Below are positions 10,806 to 22,600 of a DNA stretch of 64,000 nucleotides, in pieces. The notes under the pieces were generated by a model that worked only from the letters and a program-made list of their open reading frames with translations, was not told the origin of the DNA and searched no databases. The position numbers and the translations under genes are program-made. This stretch comes from Buxus sempervirens (Eukaryota > Streptophyta > Magnoliopsida > Buxales > Buxaceae), in contig OX387182.1 of the NCBI GenBank assembly GCA_947561395.2, forward strand, positions 33,845,949 to 33,909,948, written 5' to 3'. Position 1 is the first letter of the stretch, and each line of letters starts with the position of its first letter.

Positions 10806-13800
10806 TGTAACGCCTCGGGTCCGGGTCAAATTTCCCCAGCCCCGAGGTGTTATAATAAGTAACAAAAGCAACTAAAAATCTGAATCAATTTAAGCCTTTA
10901 TTAATTTCATCATCAGAGTTATATGCGGAAACCTGAAATAATATTCACTAACAACTAATCTTTAACAATTACAATGTTCTTATTCTCATGAAACTAATTT
11001 TACAACTAAACTGACTACCCCTTTACATACTAGCCCAAGTTCATCATCCTTGCCAAGAGTACCTGAAAAATTGGGGAAAACTGGAGTGAGAATAAATCTC
11101 AACAAGTAGCAATGTGCATGCATGAAATCAGTCCAAAATGTTCATAAAAATAAGTCATGAGGTGTACGCTTAAACCAAAACAACAACTAGAAAAACGATA
11201 ATATAGAAATCACGGCAAACAGCATACCACCCTGTAATATCACACAATGAAAAATAATCACAAACACCAGGAAGTATCCCACCGAATACACAGACTGAGG
11301 ATAAAAGGCAACAGTCACCAAATAACATTCTTCCCACTAAGTACATGGATTGAGGAAGTAAATACCAATAACAAGCTTCCTACCGAGTACACGGATTTAG
11401 GAAGTATCCCACCAAGTACACAGACTGAGGATAACCACATATAACCAGCTTCCCACCGAGTACACGGATTTAGGAAGTATCCCACCGAGTACACGGATTT
11501 AGGATAATCAATGAAACAACTGCAATAGCGGAATATATAAAATAGGTAATGGCCTATTCAATACAGATACCAAACGATATTAGTGAAGTGAAAAGAAAAC
11601 AATCACAAACAATCAACCTCATGGGACTCATGAAATAGTAAACCCGAGAAAGAAAGTAACCATGCCAATATGCTACCTTACCGAATTACCAATAACCAAC
11701 TTCCCACCGAGTACACGGATTTAGGAAGTATCCCACCGAATATACGGACTGAGGATAAACAAATAACAATCTTCCTACCGAGTACACGGATTATGAAGTA
11801 TCCCACCGAGTACACGAATTTAGGATAAACAATATAACCATCTTCCCACCGAGTACACGGATTAGGAAGTATCCCATCGAATACACGGATTTAGAATAAA
11901 CAACAATAACCAACTCCGCCCTACGGAAAAAATAAACCAAGCACCTGCCTTGTCACAACTGTGACCCAAAAACCCACACAAGTGGAGTCAAATTCATGTT
12001 TCAATGGGCAAAATAATCGAGGTATATGTAAAATCATTCATAACTCAAAACATATTCAGATGGTCCAAATATAGGTGTAGGAACTCATAAAATCAACTTA
12101 AGTTAAAAAGACAATTATTTGGAACAATGGTATTTCGTAAAAGTGCATCTTTGGTAAAATCTACCTAAAATCTTTATAAAAATAAATTTTAAACATTTGC
12201 CAGTGTGAACAATCTCCAAATACCCTAAACTTGATGGTACATAGGTTAAAAATGGATAAAAACAATTTCTTAGTGAAAAACTAGGTTGAAAGGCCAATTT
12301 TCAAAATCTGACAGACAGGGCGCTCGAGCGACAAAGGGGCGCTCAAACGGCCTTATACTTTGGTTGTTTCAGGGTTGGTCGCTCTATAGATAGCTTGAGC
12401 GACTGTTTGGGCGATAGGTAAATCTGGGAAAATTGCTCTCAGGTTTTGACAAATACACAGGGCGCTCGAACAACTGTTCGGGCGGCCCGATACGACGTAA
12501 ATTTATGAAAAATTACAAAATTCAATAATAATTCCACAACTCAATATCTAATGCATCAAATCCATTCTAAATCATTCTAAAACACTTTATAAACATGTTA
12601 GAACAATTTAAACAAAATAAAACTTCGTTTATAAATCAAATCGTATCAAAAGCCAATCATATAACCATACTTTAACAATTTTTGAAAAAACCCCAAACAA
12701 ACACATTACACTTACCAAAATCCTTGTCTAAACGAACATGGTTTTTTCTAAATCATCTCATAATATATCTAAATAATAAAACACGAAAATCATGCAATTC
12801 CTCTAGTTTTCTAGGTGTTTGCTACTTACCTCATTACATAAACTAAGTCTGTCCAGAAATCTTCTCGTCTAGCCATTTTCTGAGCTTGATCGCACCACCT
12901 TAGACTCCTCTAAATCCAATCTCCACCGTTCAGATTGAAGTCCCTCATGAGTAGATCAAAACACTAAAATTGCAGCCCATTCCAACGGTTGGATCTTCCT
13001 AGCTCATCGTTCGAAGTTGGCTGGTTAGTCATCTCTACAAACCCTTTTTTCCTTATAGAATCTCCTCCTTTTCTCTTCTCTCTTCTTTCTCTTATTTCTC
13101 CAAGCCCAAGCACGAATTCCCCTCTTATTTCTCCTTATTTTTGACTTGCTAAAAACCCTAAACCTTCCCTAGACCTTCCCTTCTATAAGCTTACTTAATT
13201 AGAAATCCTAATAGGTTTAGAAGACCTTCTAAATAAATTCCTACTTTTTCTCCACTTTCTAATTCTCTACGAGACTATACCAATTAAATCCCTTACTATC
13301 TAAACTCTTCTTTCTGGCTAATTTTCGTGTATATTTAATTCCTTATTTTAAAATATTACTAAAACACTCAAACGCTCCTCTTATCCTCAAATTAAAGGCT
13401 CCTTATCAACCATAATCACTAATGTACCCTTTTTCCTACTTTTTTAAGCCATAATTTGCTATTTAAATTCAAACCTAACCAAAATTAAGTCTAGTTAAAT
13501 ATTTCAAGTCTAATAATTATTTAATTATTCAATATATTAATTTGGCTAATTGTAAAATGACTAAAATACCCTTTCCTTGTAATTTCATATTTAACCTTTG
13601 GATCTTTTTTTTTTTCCAAAAATTCTCCTCTTTAATCCTTACATCAATCTTAACCATATAATGCACTTGGATTAATACCTATCTTCTCCAATCCTTTATA
13701 TTTAATTTACTCTCCCAATTTATCTAAATCATCCTTTTTTTCTAATTAATTTGGAGTTACTATTTAATTTCATAATTACTCAAAATTATTGTTTATTCTT

Positions 13801-13922
13801 TTAACTACTAATATCTCTTGGATTATATTATTATTCCTCCAATACCTAAATTAATCTTAACTTCTCTATATATTTAGGCTTATTTAATTTATTTTATTTT
13901 TAGGAAAATCCAAGGTTTTACA
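10806..13922 (-). mobile_element. Solo LTR H, minus strand, F/H/J/K family
   Basis: On the minus strand H starts TGTAAAACCTTGGATTTTCC and ends in GAGGCGTTACA. The 5-bp flanks GTTTA (10801..10805) and TTTTA (13923..13927) match at four of five positions, and the K minisatellite resumes on both sides. H is collinear with F (read in the opposite direction). Shared blocks are 12890..13030 with 15175..15320, a polypyrimidine stretch near 13070..13110, and 11040..11115 with 52990..53060. No internal region is present, so it is called a solo LTR. Confidence 0.82.
11255..11930. repeat. CCACCGAGTACACGG minisatellite in H
   Basis: Alternating units built on CTTCCCACCGAGTACACGGA and TTAGGAAGTATCCCACCGAG repeat about a dozen times with spacers. 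A short open frame over part of the array is a by-product of the repeats. Confidence 0.88.
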
Positions 13923-14194
13923 TTTTAGGTATACTTAACTCTAATTTTTCAGAATTTGATTTCCAATTCATTAGATCTAATTGGAGGATACCTTAACTGA
14001 TTGTAATTAAGACATAACACTAACTTAGCTTACCTTAATAACTTCAATAAAATTAAATTTTGATTTCCCTAAATCCTTTAAGTATAATCCACCTTTACCT
14101 CATCTTCATAACACAAGTGCTTACTTAGCTTAATAATCCCACTTTAGATAATTAAGCCTAATAATTAAGATATAATCCTGGACGGGGTTTTACA
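13923..14194 (-). repeat. LTR K, proximal end (start of the LTR)
   Basis: On the minus strand K begins TGTAAAACCCCGTCCAGG at 14194. Decayed minisatellite words (TTAGGTATACTTAA, GGAGGATACCTTAA) follow the H insertion point, tying this piece to 10382..10805. K abuts the gag remnant of element G at 14195. Confidence 0.72.
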
Positions 14195-14534
14195 ATGTGC
14201 TAGGAGTAGGTAGTGCTCGACGAAATTCATAAGAGGGTGGCCTGCAAGAATCTCAAGAGCGATCTTCAAATAATTTTGCCAGGCCTATTGCTGCAGATAA
14301 GGTGGGTGGATCATTGGCTTGAACATCGATTCTAAGGTTTTCTTTGAGCCCACTATTAAAACCTCCAACCTATTGTTTAATGGACAAATTCCCTGCCCTA
14401 ATTAACAATCGCATGAACTCGATCTAGTAATCCTTCAGCAACCCCTTATGTTGGATTTTCATGAAATCCCTGAAGAAGTTGCAATATTTGGTCAAACCAT
14501 ATTGCATTTGTAATTCGGATTTTAAGGCCTCCCA
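14195..14534 (-). pseudogene. Gag fragment of element G, second part
   Basis: The minus strand encodes the middle of a Ty3/gypsy gag protein, beginning W-E-A-L-K and containing a QMQYGLTKY-like stretch and a TLSAAIGLAKLFE-like stretch, as in the retrotransposon gag family. Three in-frame stops (two TAG, one TGA) show it is dead. The first part of the same gag is at 53297..53736. The solo LTR F, with everything inside it, separates them, and the 5-bp duplication at the F ends falls inside the tryptophan/glutamate codons. The left side is cut by LTR K, so zinc knuckle and pol are not in the window. Confidence 0.85.
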
Positions 14535-15744
14535 TGAAAAACCCTGGATTTTCCTAAAGATAAAATAAATAATTAATAGAGGAAAATGCTAAGAAATATA
14601 ATAATATGAGAATTAAAGAAAGATATAAAGGTTAAAATAGGAATTTAAAGAGGAAGGGTAATTTGGTCATTTCAATTTGTTAAATTCATGAAAGAAGATA
14701 AGACAATAATTTATTAAGTCAACAAAGTCAAATAGACAAAATCTTAGCTTAGTTGGATGTAAAATAATGAAGTAAGGCTTAAAGGGTGGAAAAATGGCCT
14801 AATGGTAAATATACTATTTAGGGTCCAAAATATAGGTAATTTGAGTAAATAATAAAAGTCTAAGTTCAATTTAAAATTAAGAATAAGATTAAGTACGAAA
14901 ATTAATTAGGAGACTCCTTAAAAGAGAGTTAAAGGAGTTAAATTAAGGAGAAAGGTAGAAGAGGGAATACACTAAGTATATTAGAATAAGCTAAACCTAA
15001 TTAGAGTTGGACTAGTAAGGAGGCTATAAAAGAGAGGTTTAAAGAGTGTTTTAGGTTTTGAAAATAAGTTAGAAGGAGAGGAAAATTCATGCATAAGTGA
15101 TAGGAGCCAAAAATAGAAGGAGAGAAGAGAGAAAAAAAAGGAAGAATTAGAAAGAAGAGAAGTTGCAGAGATGGCCGACCAGCCAACTTTGAACGGCGAG
15201 CTAGAAATATCCAACCGTTGGAATGGGCTAAAATTTTGGGGTTTTGTTCTATTCGTGGAAGACTTCAAACTGAACGGTGGAGATCTAAATTGGAGAAGTC
15301 TAGAGGGGTACGGTCGAACTCCAAAAACAGGCACAGGCAAAGTTTCTGAAAATTTTGGGTTCATCATAAGGCAAGTAGCAAACCCTTGAAACTGGAGGAA
15401 CTGCATGTTTTCTCGTGATTTTGATGTTTGATCATATTGCTTTTGAAGTTGGATTTCATGAGAAAAACTTACTTGTTTATAAAGAATTGTTTGGTGATTT
15501 ATCTTTCTTTTAGAAATCAAGAAAAGGTTGATCGTGATGAGTTTAAACTTAAAAATAAACTCAAAGATAAGTGGAAAGATGATAGGATTAGTTTAGGGTT
15601 GTCCCAGAACTAGTTTATGATTGAAATTAGATGTTTAGAATCAAAACAAGTAAATAGTATGTGTGCGTACGTCGAAACGTCGCGCGGGCAAGGCGCACGG
15701 AAAAGGTGCGTGCCTCCTAAAAGGGTAAAACGGGAAAAGGGAGT

Positions 15745-15775
15745 TGCCACTGCCTGATGAGGTACAGGCAGACAC
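15745..15775 (-). other. Conserved R-U5 hairpin in E3
   Basis: The arms CTGCCTG (15765..15771 read on the minus strand) and CAGGCAG (15750..15756 read on the minus strand) enclose an 8-nt loop and are followed by TGGCAACTCC. The stem is the same as in A and B, with a different loop. Confidence 0.7.
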
Positions 15776-16119
15776 CTGGATGCCCTAAGGATATCTATTT
15801 TGGTCCGTAGCTTGAGATTCAGAGAAAGGGCTCGGTTACGGTCCAGAGAAGTCCATAGACAGCCCGGTCCGCCCCGTCGAATGACGGGTCCCATTGGTTT
15901 CCCTGGTTTGTGAGTCAACTCAATTCTAAACTCACCTCCTTCTGTGCCAGCATGCACATTTTATTGGTCTGGTAGGGGATCACCTGAGTGGTGTGGGTCC
16001 CTTTATTTGATTTTATCTTATTAGTTAGGTGATCTGGGTCTGATATGGGCCCCGTTGGAAGACCCATGGGATGCCAAGTAGGACTTAGGCTCAAAAGAGA
16101 CAGAAATGAGGGCTTATTG

Positions 16120-16206
16120 GGCCTAACCGCAGAACAGGTGCAGTTTGGCCTGAACCGCACATATTGTGTAGTTAGAGCCAAACCGCTCTGTGTATGCGGT
16201 TTTGGC
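16120..16206. repeat. GCGGTTTGG-type cluster, distal, in E3
   Basis: Repeated words AACCGCA, TGCAGTTTGG, ACCGCACAT and TGCGGTTTTGG alternate in direct and inverted orientation. The same words form the array at 17483..17745. Confidence 0.7.
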
Positions 16207-17482
16207 ACAGAAAACCTAAAAGGCAATTTTTCATGGGGTGTTTGGGTTCATGGGCCTCTTGTGATGTTTCAGCAATGTATGGGCCCATGTGTGGGCCCAC
16301 GGTGGTGCAAGGAATGGGGGGAAAACTCCATTTTGGCTTCTCTTTTGTGGTTTTACACCAAAGCAAGGAAGGGGGAGGCATGGGAGGTTGCCTCCTCCCG
16401 CTTGGGCCACCTACAGCAGCCAAACAGGGATCATGTTATCCCTGTTTTGGTCTCTTGCTTTATGCACAACAACAAGCATCAAAGATCAAATAAGGAAAAT
16501 CCTACAGTCAAGAACCTAGAACATGCTCCAGCACATAACCGAGACATACATGCTTATAGCTTATTCATGAGGACAGCAATAGTGGGGTTCACACATGCAT
16601 CCAACAGGTGACAAGGCCAAGCATGATAGGCAAATTCATTCATAGACAAATCTGCTGCAGGTACCAATGACAACAGCCCCTTAAAGGGGGTTAAACATGC
16701 TAATGGTGGGCTGGAAACTCAGGAAACAGTGGGGTAAAGGAGCATGCTACATTAAAATGAGATGAAAACCCAACTTAAAGCATGCATGTTTCATGAATCA
16801 CTAAGAAAAAACAACACATCACCCAAGACAAAATGAGATAATCCAACGAGAGAAAGGATAGAATGGGGGTTTACATAGGGGTACATGAGATAGGCTATGA
16901 GAGGAACATGCTCCACTTTCAAATGGGGGGAAAACCACTACCAAACACGAATTGCAGCAGCTTAAATGGCCCGACAGTATACTGAAAACCTTTCATCCTC
17001 TCCGGTGGAACCACACCTGTGGTTCCTCTTACCTTGAAGACCTTCATATAGGGTAGATGAAGGAAAAGATGAACAAAATGCATGCTAGAGGATGCATTAC
17101 AGCAGAGATAAACAGTCTCCTTTACATTGGCTCAAAACATGCTCATTCTCATATATATAAAATGAAAGACAGCAAGAAGCAATACCTTGGGGTTTTACAG
17201 CTTTTTTTGAGGTGTGTAGGTTCCTCCTTGAAGCAAGAATGGTTGCTGGAGCACCTTCTTTGGCCACCAACAGCAAGCTTCTCCTCCTCTTCAAGTTCTT
17301 AGATGAAGGATAGATGAAGGAGGGATAGGTAGGGTAGAGTTTGAATGGTGTTTGAGTAGCTAAGGTGGCAAAGGAGGGTGATCTCGTACTAGGAACAATG
17401 GGGTAGAAGCAATCGAAATGAGCAAAGAATGGCCAACCCCTGTCCCATGTTCGGATTTTGCTTTTATAGAAAACTGGGACAA

Positions 17483-17745
17483 AACCGCATACTCAGTGTG
17501 GTTTGGTAAAAAATGAACAGTAACTGCACATACTGTGCGATTCAGTCAAAATCAAAGGGTATGTGCGGTTTTGGCCCTGTCTTTTCAGCAATGATTAGAG
17601 AAAAAACTCATGCAGGCACAGACTGACAAACCTTACAACCGCACTGTAAGTGCGGTTACTTTTCGCGCGTTGATTAGCTCACGCGAGCAGTGGCTGAAAA
17701 ATCCAACCGCACACCATATGCAGTTGCGCTCTTTTTCACCCTCTT
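17483..17745. repeat. GTGCGGTT inverted-repeat array upstream of the TATA box of E3
   Basis: Half-sites such as AAACCGCATACTCAGTGTGGTTT, TGTGCGGTTTTGG, CCGCACTGTAAGTGCGGTT and CCGCACACCATATGC are spread just upstream (minus strand) of the TATA-like box at 17462..17469. The placement parallels the GTATCCGA array of E2 and the CCCGTACTT array of A. Confidence 0.78.
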
Positions 17746-18095
17746 TTTTAGTTGAGTTGATAGCTGAGGTAACTCAACCGCCCACTCGGGCGAATCAAGC
17801 TTCTCTAATTATGTATTTTTTATTCATCTTGATTAACTTAATTAAGACGTTTTAAACTCTGACTAATTTGCCCCTGGGACTGTTTTGCTCATATCTTTTC
17901 TATTCGAGCCCCGATTTCTGTAAACTTAATTGCATTGGAACTGTGTCGGGATTCTCTACTCATTGGGATAGGGTATGGAAATCAATTTGGACTCCGCCAT
18001 AAAGTCACCTTTTTCTCCTTAGGGTTTTAGCCTGTCTTTTAGGGTTTTGCTTTCTTTCTGCCTTTTAAGAGGAGTGCAAAAATGAGGTGCTTACA

Positions 18096-18860
18096 GTATA
18101 TATAGAAAGTTCTAAAATTTCTGTAAATTGAAGAAAAACAATATTTTAGCTGGAGCGCTCGATACACCGCTCGAGCGTTTCCTCAGGCGGTAGGCATTTG
18201 AAACATAACAGAACCTGAAAACCTAACCGCTAGAGCAGTCGCCCGAGCGACCCTTCGAGCGACCAACTGTCAGAAATTTCTAAACTTGGGATTCATGCCC
18301 AGATTCAATTTCTAATGATTTTTCTTGGAATTTTAATGTTGTAACACCTGTAAATAGGGTAATTTGAAATGTAGGAAGTGACAGAATTAAATTTGGATAA
18401 AAGGATAATTATTTGGGACAATGAATGTAATAAGAATTAAAAAAGACTAGTAAAGGAATACCTATACACTTCGACTATTTTTATTAGGATTCTAGGTATG
18501 AAACCTTGTCTAACAAGTCATAATAGACCTAAATTTAACTTCTGGAAAGAATCAATAACATAACCCAAAGGTTTTGGAGATTAGGGGTATTAGTTGGATT
18601 TAAAAGTAAGGATTTTAGGATGAATCAAAGTGTAGGATTGGAAGTAAACTTTGAAAGAAATAAAAATATACATGAATACTGAATTAGAAAGATAAACCAC
18701 ACTAACACGACTCAAATTTGATCCTTTTATTTAAAATTTGTGTATACTCTCGTACTTTTCTTATTGAATGACCTGGAATTCTGTTTAAGAACTGTTTAAT
18801 GGTTATTTTGAACATCTTTTGGGTGAACACCATGGTTTTGGAAATTATTGCTGGACACAG
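18096..18860 (+). repeat. LTR F, middle segment
   Basis: This AT-rich LTR segment includes a stretch at 18150..18280 rich in CGCTCGAGCG words, also found in H (12310..12490) and J (56080..56240). It ends at the target duplication CACAG (18856..18860) of element A. No gene is seen. Confidence 0.75.
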
Positions 18861-19404
18861 TGTAGACACCTGATTTTTGCACCCCAAAATAAAGAAAAAT
18901 CAAAAGTCAAACTTTCGGTCAAACCCTGACGGGGTCAAAAATTGACTTTTTGATTCAAGACAATTTGGCCATCAAACTTCATATCATTGGAAAGAGCATT
19001 TCGACACGGTTCCAATGCAACTGAATTTGCTGGAATCGGAGTCCAGGTGACAAAAATATGGCCCGGTCAAACTTCCAGAAAGCAAAAAGTTGACTTTTTG
19101 CTCGACCCCAATTCAGCTGCCAAACTTGATCCCAATGGATAGGTGGTTCCGAGCTGATTCCAACGACACTAAGTTTATTGAAATCGGACACCGGATGAAG
19201 AAGTTATGAGCAGTTGAAGTTTCAGAAAAACTGCCCGTGTGGCAAAAAAAGCAGCAAAAGTGGACTAAACCAATAAAATAAATAAGATAAGAGTGTTTAG
19301 TAATATTTTAATAAAGGAATCTCGTTTATATAATAAAATAATCATAAAATCGAATATAAATCTTGCAGAAAACTAAATTGAATAAAGGTTTGAAATCCAC
19401 ACAT

Positions 19405-19640
19405 TTTTAAAACGTGCGGGACCGTATTTGCATTACGGGCAAGGCATGCCCGTATTTAAAGTACGGGCACGCTTCTAGAAAGAAACACGCGTCGCTGTAC
19501 GACGGAACACGCGTCCCGTACGGCCGAATCTGCGATAATTGCAAATATTCGTTTTTCCCCCGTACTTGAATTACGGGCAAGGCACGCCCGTACTTCAAGT
19601 ACGGGCAAGGCACGCCCGTACTTCAAATACGGGCACGGGA
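19405..19640. repeat. CCCGTACTTGAAGTACGGG palindrome array in the U3 of A
   Basis: Six or more CCCGTA/TACGGG half-sites form palindromes around TTGAA-type centres, separated by GCAAGGCACG spacers, with an ACACGCGTC duplicate in the middle. The array ends 9 bp before the TATA box. Equivalent arrays lie at 35810..36042 in the 3' LTR and at 37615..37848 and 49690..49923 in B. Confidence 0.9.
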
Positions 19641-19648
19641 TTTTTGCC

Positions 19649-19656
19649 TATAAATA
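19649..19656 (+). promoter_or_regulatory. TATA box of the A LTR (TATAAATA)
   Basis: The sequence GCCTATAAATAGAGAGG is a strong plant TATA context, 789 bp into the LTR. Transcription would be expected to start about 30 bp downstream, near 19680, defining the U3/R border. Copies: 36051..36058, 37855..37862 and 49930..49937. Confidence 0.8.
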
Positions 19657-20439
19657 GAGAGGCCACCCCCCCCCCCCCTCATTGGGGGAAGCCCTCTCCC
19701 CTTTGGCCTACCCCCTCTCCCTCCTGGTGTACTCCACGACCCCATGCTGCCCAACCACCACCACCCTTAGCCCAAACTTGTTTTATTCCTAAAATACCCT
19801 CACCTTGCATGAACCATGTCCTAATTCCCTCTTTCATCTTGTAAGTATAAACAACCCACTAAACCTCTGCTGAAATCCATCTAGAATTCCTCGGAGGACG
19901 CGGAAGCGCTGCCCAACTTTTCGAGATACCACAAAGTGCAAGAAAATCAAAAGCCTCATTGTAAGTATTTTCTTCATTTTATAAAGTATGACATAATCAA
20001 TTTTGATGTCTTCATATATTTTTATTATCTCACTACTTCTAACCGGTCTGTTGCTTGTTTAAAGCCATGAAAGGGCTAAATTAAAGTGGTTATTTCATTA
20101 AAAGAGAGGAGGTTATCCACCAATTAACATAGCCACTTTAAAATTAACTCACTTTGCTATGATGGATGGTTTCTTTTAGAATTAATCCACCCCTGTAATC
20201 TCCCATTTCCCTCCTGAAAAATAACTGTGATTGACCAAGAGAAAGAAGAAAAAAGAGAAGGAGTAAGCCCAAGATTACAAAGAACATGAAAAGAGAAGAA
20301 ATGGCTTTATAAGCCAAATGAAGGAAATGTGGAACCTGGAATGAAAGCAGAAGCTCGGTGGAAGTTACTAGAAGACCCAGAAAAGCCACGGAGCTGATCC
20401 AGATTGAAATCGGCGGTAAACATGCAAAACAGGTCGTGT

Positions 20440-20545
20440 CCGTAAACTCAGGCCGGTCCAGCCTGGACCGTGTCCAATTTACGGACAAGGGGGACCGGAT
20501 TCCATTCACGGGCGTTGGTGGACCGTATGGAAAATACGGGTGATT
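20440..20545. repeat. Second CCGTA/TACGG cluster in the A LTR
   Basis: Words such as GTCCGTAAACTC, TTTACGGACAAGG, GACCGTATGGAAAATACGG lie about 800 bp downstream of the TATA box, in R. They use the same half-sites as the U3 array. E2 and E3 have the same two-cluster layout with their own words. Confidence 0.65.
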
Positions 20546-21039
20546 GTAATGTAACTTAAAAAATGTAATTTCTCGGCCTGGTTGGATCAATTCCGGTCTA
20601 AACCGGCCTGAACCGACCTCTGCAGCATTTTGGGCTTTCTTAAGCCCATTTTTGGACTTTGGGCCTAGATAGGCCCATCAAGACCTCCCTTTGGCCCACT
20701 TCTGACCGGCCCAAACCCGGCCCGTTTTTCATAAAACGGGTCCTAGGCCAATTGACTTAGGCTAATGGGCCAAATCCAAGCCCATTAAGCCCATGAAATA
20801 TGTAAATAAATAGGATAACCAAATGGGTTACCCAATAACCCAACTGGGCCCAAGGCCCAACCATGGCAGCCCGCGGGTCTTCCAACGGGACCCGGGTCCG
20901 ACCCATTTCACTTAAATAAATAAAAAGATAAAATCAAATAAAAAGGGACTCACACCTCCAGCGGGCCCCGCCAGACCCAACAAGGCAACATGCTGGTCTA
21001 GGAAAAGGGTGAACTTGACTCAAAAAACTAGGGAGACCC

Positions 21040-21196
21040 GAGGGACCCGTCAAACCGACGGGGCGGGCCGGGGTGCCTTAGGGCTTCCCCGGACGTAACC
21101 GAGGACTTAGCTAGAACTCTGAAAAGCCGCAGACCAGACTTAGACCCGATTAGGGCAAAACCGTATCTGCCTGCACTCTCAGGCAGTGGCGACTCT
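21040..21196 (+). other. R-U5 structured block of A with two hairpins and a primer-site-like copy
   Basis: A first hairpin CCCGTC/GACGGG lies at about 21046..21062. A second, CTGCCTG (21167..21173) and CAGGCAG (21180..21186), has a 6-nt loop and is directly followed by TGGCGACTCTG, identical to the first 11 bases of the primer-binding site at 21271. All five LTRs of this group keep the block, with stem-preserving changes in E1 and E2. A role in RNA packaging, dimerisation or priming is possible but inferred. Confidence 0.7.
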
Positions 21197-21270
21197 GAAT
21201 ATCCCGAGGCACGCATCGAAGGTGCGCCCGGTGTGCGATCTAGGCTGCCAGGTTTTAGGTGCGCACAGCT

Positions 21271-21288
21271 TGGCGACTCTGCTGGGGA
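21271..21288 (+). other. Primer-binding site of A (arginine-tRNA-like)
   Basis: TGGCGACTCTGCTGGGGA follows the LTR after a 3-nt spacer (GCT). It begins TGG, complementary to a tRNA CCA end, and resembles the arginine-tRNA primer sites described for Ogre/Tat elements. B has the same 18 bases at 39501..39518. Confidence 0.88.
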
Positions 21289-22600
21289 TGCCCTCAACCC
21301 AGTCGGACCCTGGTTATCAAATGAGTCAACCTAGGTGGATATAAGCAGATTTAGGAAGTACTTCTTGTCCAACCTTAGTGGTTTATGGAACTTATGCAAT
21401 TACATAATATTGGGGGATCCTGTCACAAGGACGAGATAATTGCCTAAGGAAAGTAGAATTTAAGCGGTTCTCTGTGACCCTCCACTTACCTGGGGATCCA
21501 CCCAAACATTGTATTACATACTGTTCTGTATTCTCACTATAAAAGTGACATTAAGGAACCCTTAATCAGCCCATTATCCGAGAATCACCCGATCAGACAC
21601 AACACTTGGCTCCACTGCACATACAAGCACTTCACCACACCGTGAATGAATTTTTTAACTGCGTGGGGTGACATGCACGAGGGAGTCTGCATGAATGATC
21701 CAAATTGAATGCTGCCTGAACATGTGAATGCTCTTCTTAACCAAAACCTAGATCTCTCTAGCAGCCACCCTTCTTCAATCGAGAAACTTACTTTTGGGAT
21801 GGTATTAGCCCTACGCTCCCGTGGCTTGCCGGGGAAAGCAGGGTAAACCCATCTCCCCAGGTTTCTGGATTCTTCAAGCGCCATTGGTTTCTTGCCATGG
21901 TACGCGAAGGGTCTAGTACTTGGCTCAGACCCTTGAAGGCAGGTGCCTTGGGCTGGGTATCCTTCCCCACCTATTACTTCTGATAAACCCTGATATGAGC
22001 ATGGACATGAATGAACAAATAGGGGTAAAATTAATCTGGGGCATTAACCCCCACCTTTGTTGGTCTTAACCCTAATTTAAGGAAATTAACCCGATTCAAC
22101 CCGTGCATTCAAGTCGGTCTGGGTTCAGTCGAAAGCCGGCCAGATCAGACAAAAATGGGTCAAAACAGAGGCAGAAAAACCCTAGAGATAGGATTTCAGC
22201 CCACCTGTTGAATGGCAAATTTGTACCCTCCTTTTGGGTTCTCAATAACCCTAAAGGTGATTCTCTTTTCAGATTTATTTTTGTAAATTTCGCCCTCGGA
22301 GGCAAGTTGTAAATATTGTTTTCAGTCCGACACTAGGGGCAGATGAAAGAGCAGATGAAAGAGCAGATGAAAGAACAGATGAAAGAAAAGGCCGACTAAG
22401 ACCTGAATGCGTTTTCCAAACATTTAAAGGACATAACCTTTAAAACCCCATAACTTGAATGCTTGGATTTGATTGATGATTGCATAAACTGCTTAGGCAT
22501 TGATTTAAATTTTTGCATATCTTGTTGCATGCCTTAGACTAATTTAGAGTTTTTGGTGGAAAACCCTAAATTGACTTGGAATTTCAATCGGATAGTCGGC
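21289..22600 (+). other. 5' leader of element A
   Basis: This is untranslated sequence between the primer site and ORF1. It is closely collinear with the leader of B (39519..40760). A short array of AGATGAAAGAGC units lies at 22342..22388. The frames within it on either strand are shadows. Confidence 0.85.

Larger units (their letters stand above)
15662..18095 (-). mobile_element. Solo LTR E3 (Tat-like Ty3/gypsy), minus strand, inside F
   Basis: E3 runs from TGTGCGTACG to GAGGTGCTTACA, with flanks GTATG (15657..15661) and GTATA (18096..18100) matching at four of five bases. The R-U5 block (15720..15900) is the closest to that of A: CTGCCTG/CAGGCAG hairpin at 15750..15771, and CCCGTC/GACGGG near 15876..15892. 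A minus-strand TATA-like box CTATAAAA lies at 17462..17469, 630 bp from the LTR start. No coding region, primer site or second LTR is present. Short frames over 16045..16611 and 17057..17302 are non-coding LTR sequence. Confidence 0.87.
18861..21267 (+). repeat. 5' LTR of element A
   Basis: This LTR of 2,407 bp starts TGTAGACACCTG and ends AGGTGCGCACA. It has a U3 module shared with E2 and E3 (18965..19200), a CCCGTACTT palindrome array, a TATA box at 19649..19656, and a shared R-U5 block from about 20880. All open frames here, in both strands, are shadows that recur in every copy of the LTR. Compared with the 3' copy it has, among others, a longer C-run at 19668..19679 and 9 extra bases near 20785. 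Confidence 0.95.

Noticed and set aside
13923..14194. This segment as part of LTR H
   Set aside because: H has a good LTR start at 13922 and flanks GTTTA/TTTTA, and the K minisatellite words reappear after it.
2737..18095. E1, E2 and E3 as complete non-autonomous elements (LARD or TRIM)
   Set aside because: No primer-binding site, polypurine tract or terminal direct repeat was found within them. Their whole length aligns in layout to a single LTR of A.
19407..21297. Open frames within the LTRs (repeated at 35388..37092, 37613..39482 and 49688..52173)
   Set aside because: They fall on palindromic or R-U5 LTR sequence, occur on both strands, and recur only because the LTR does.
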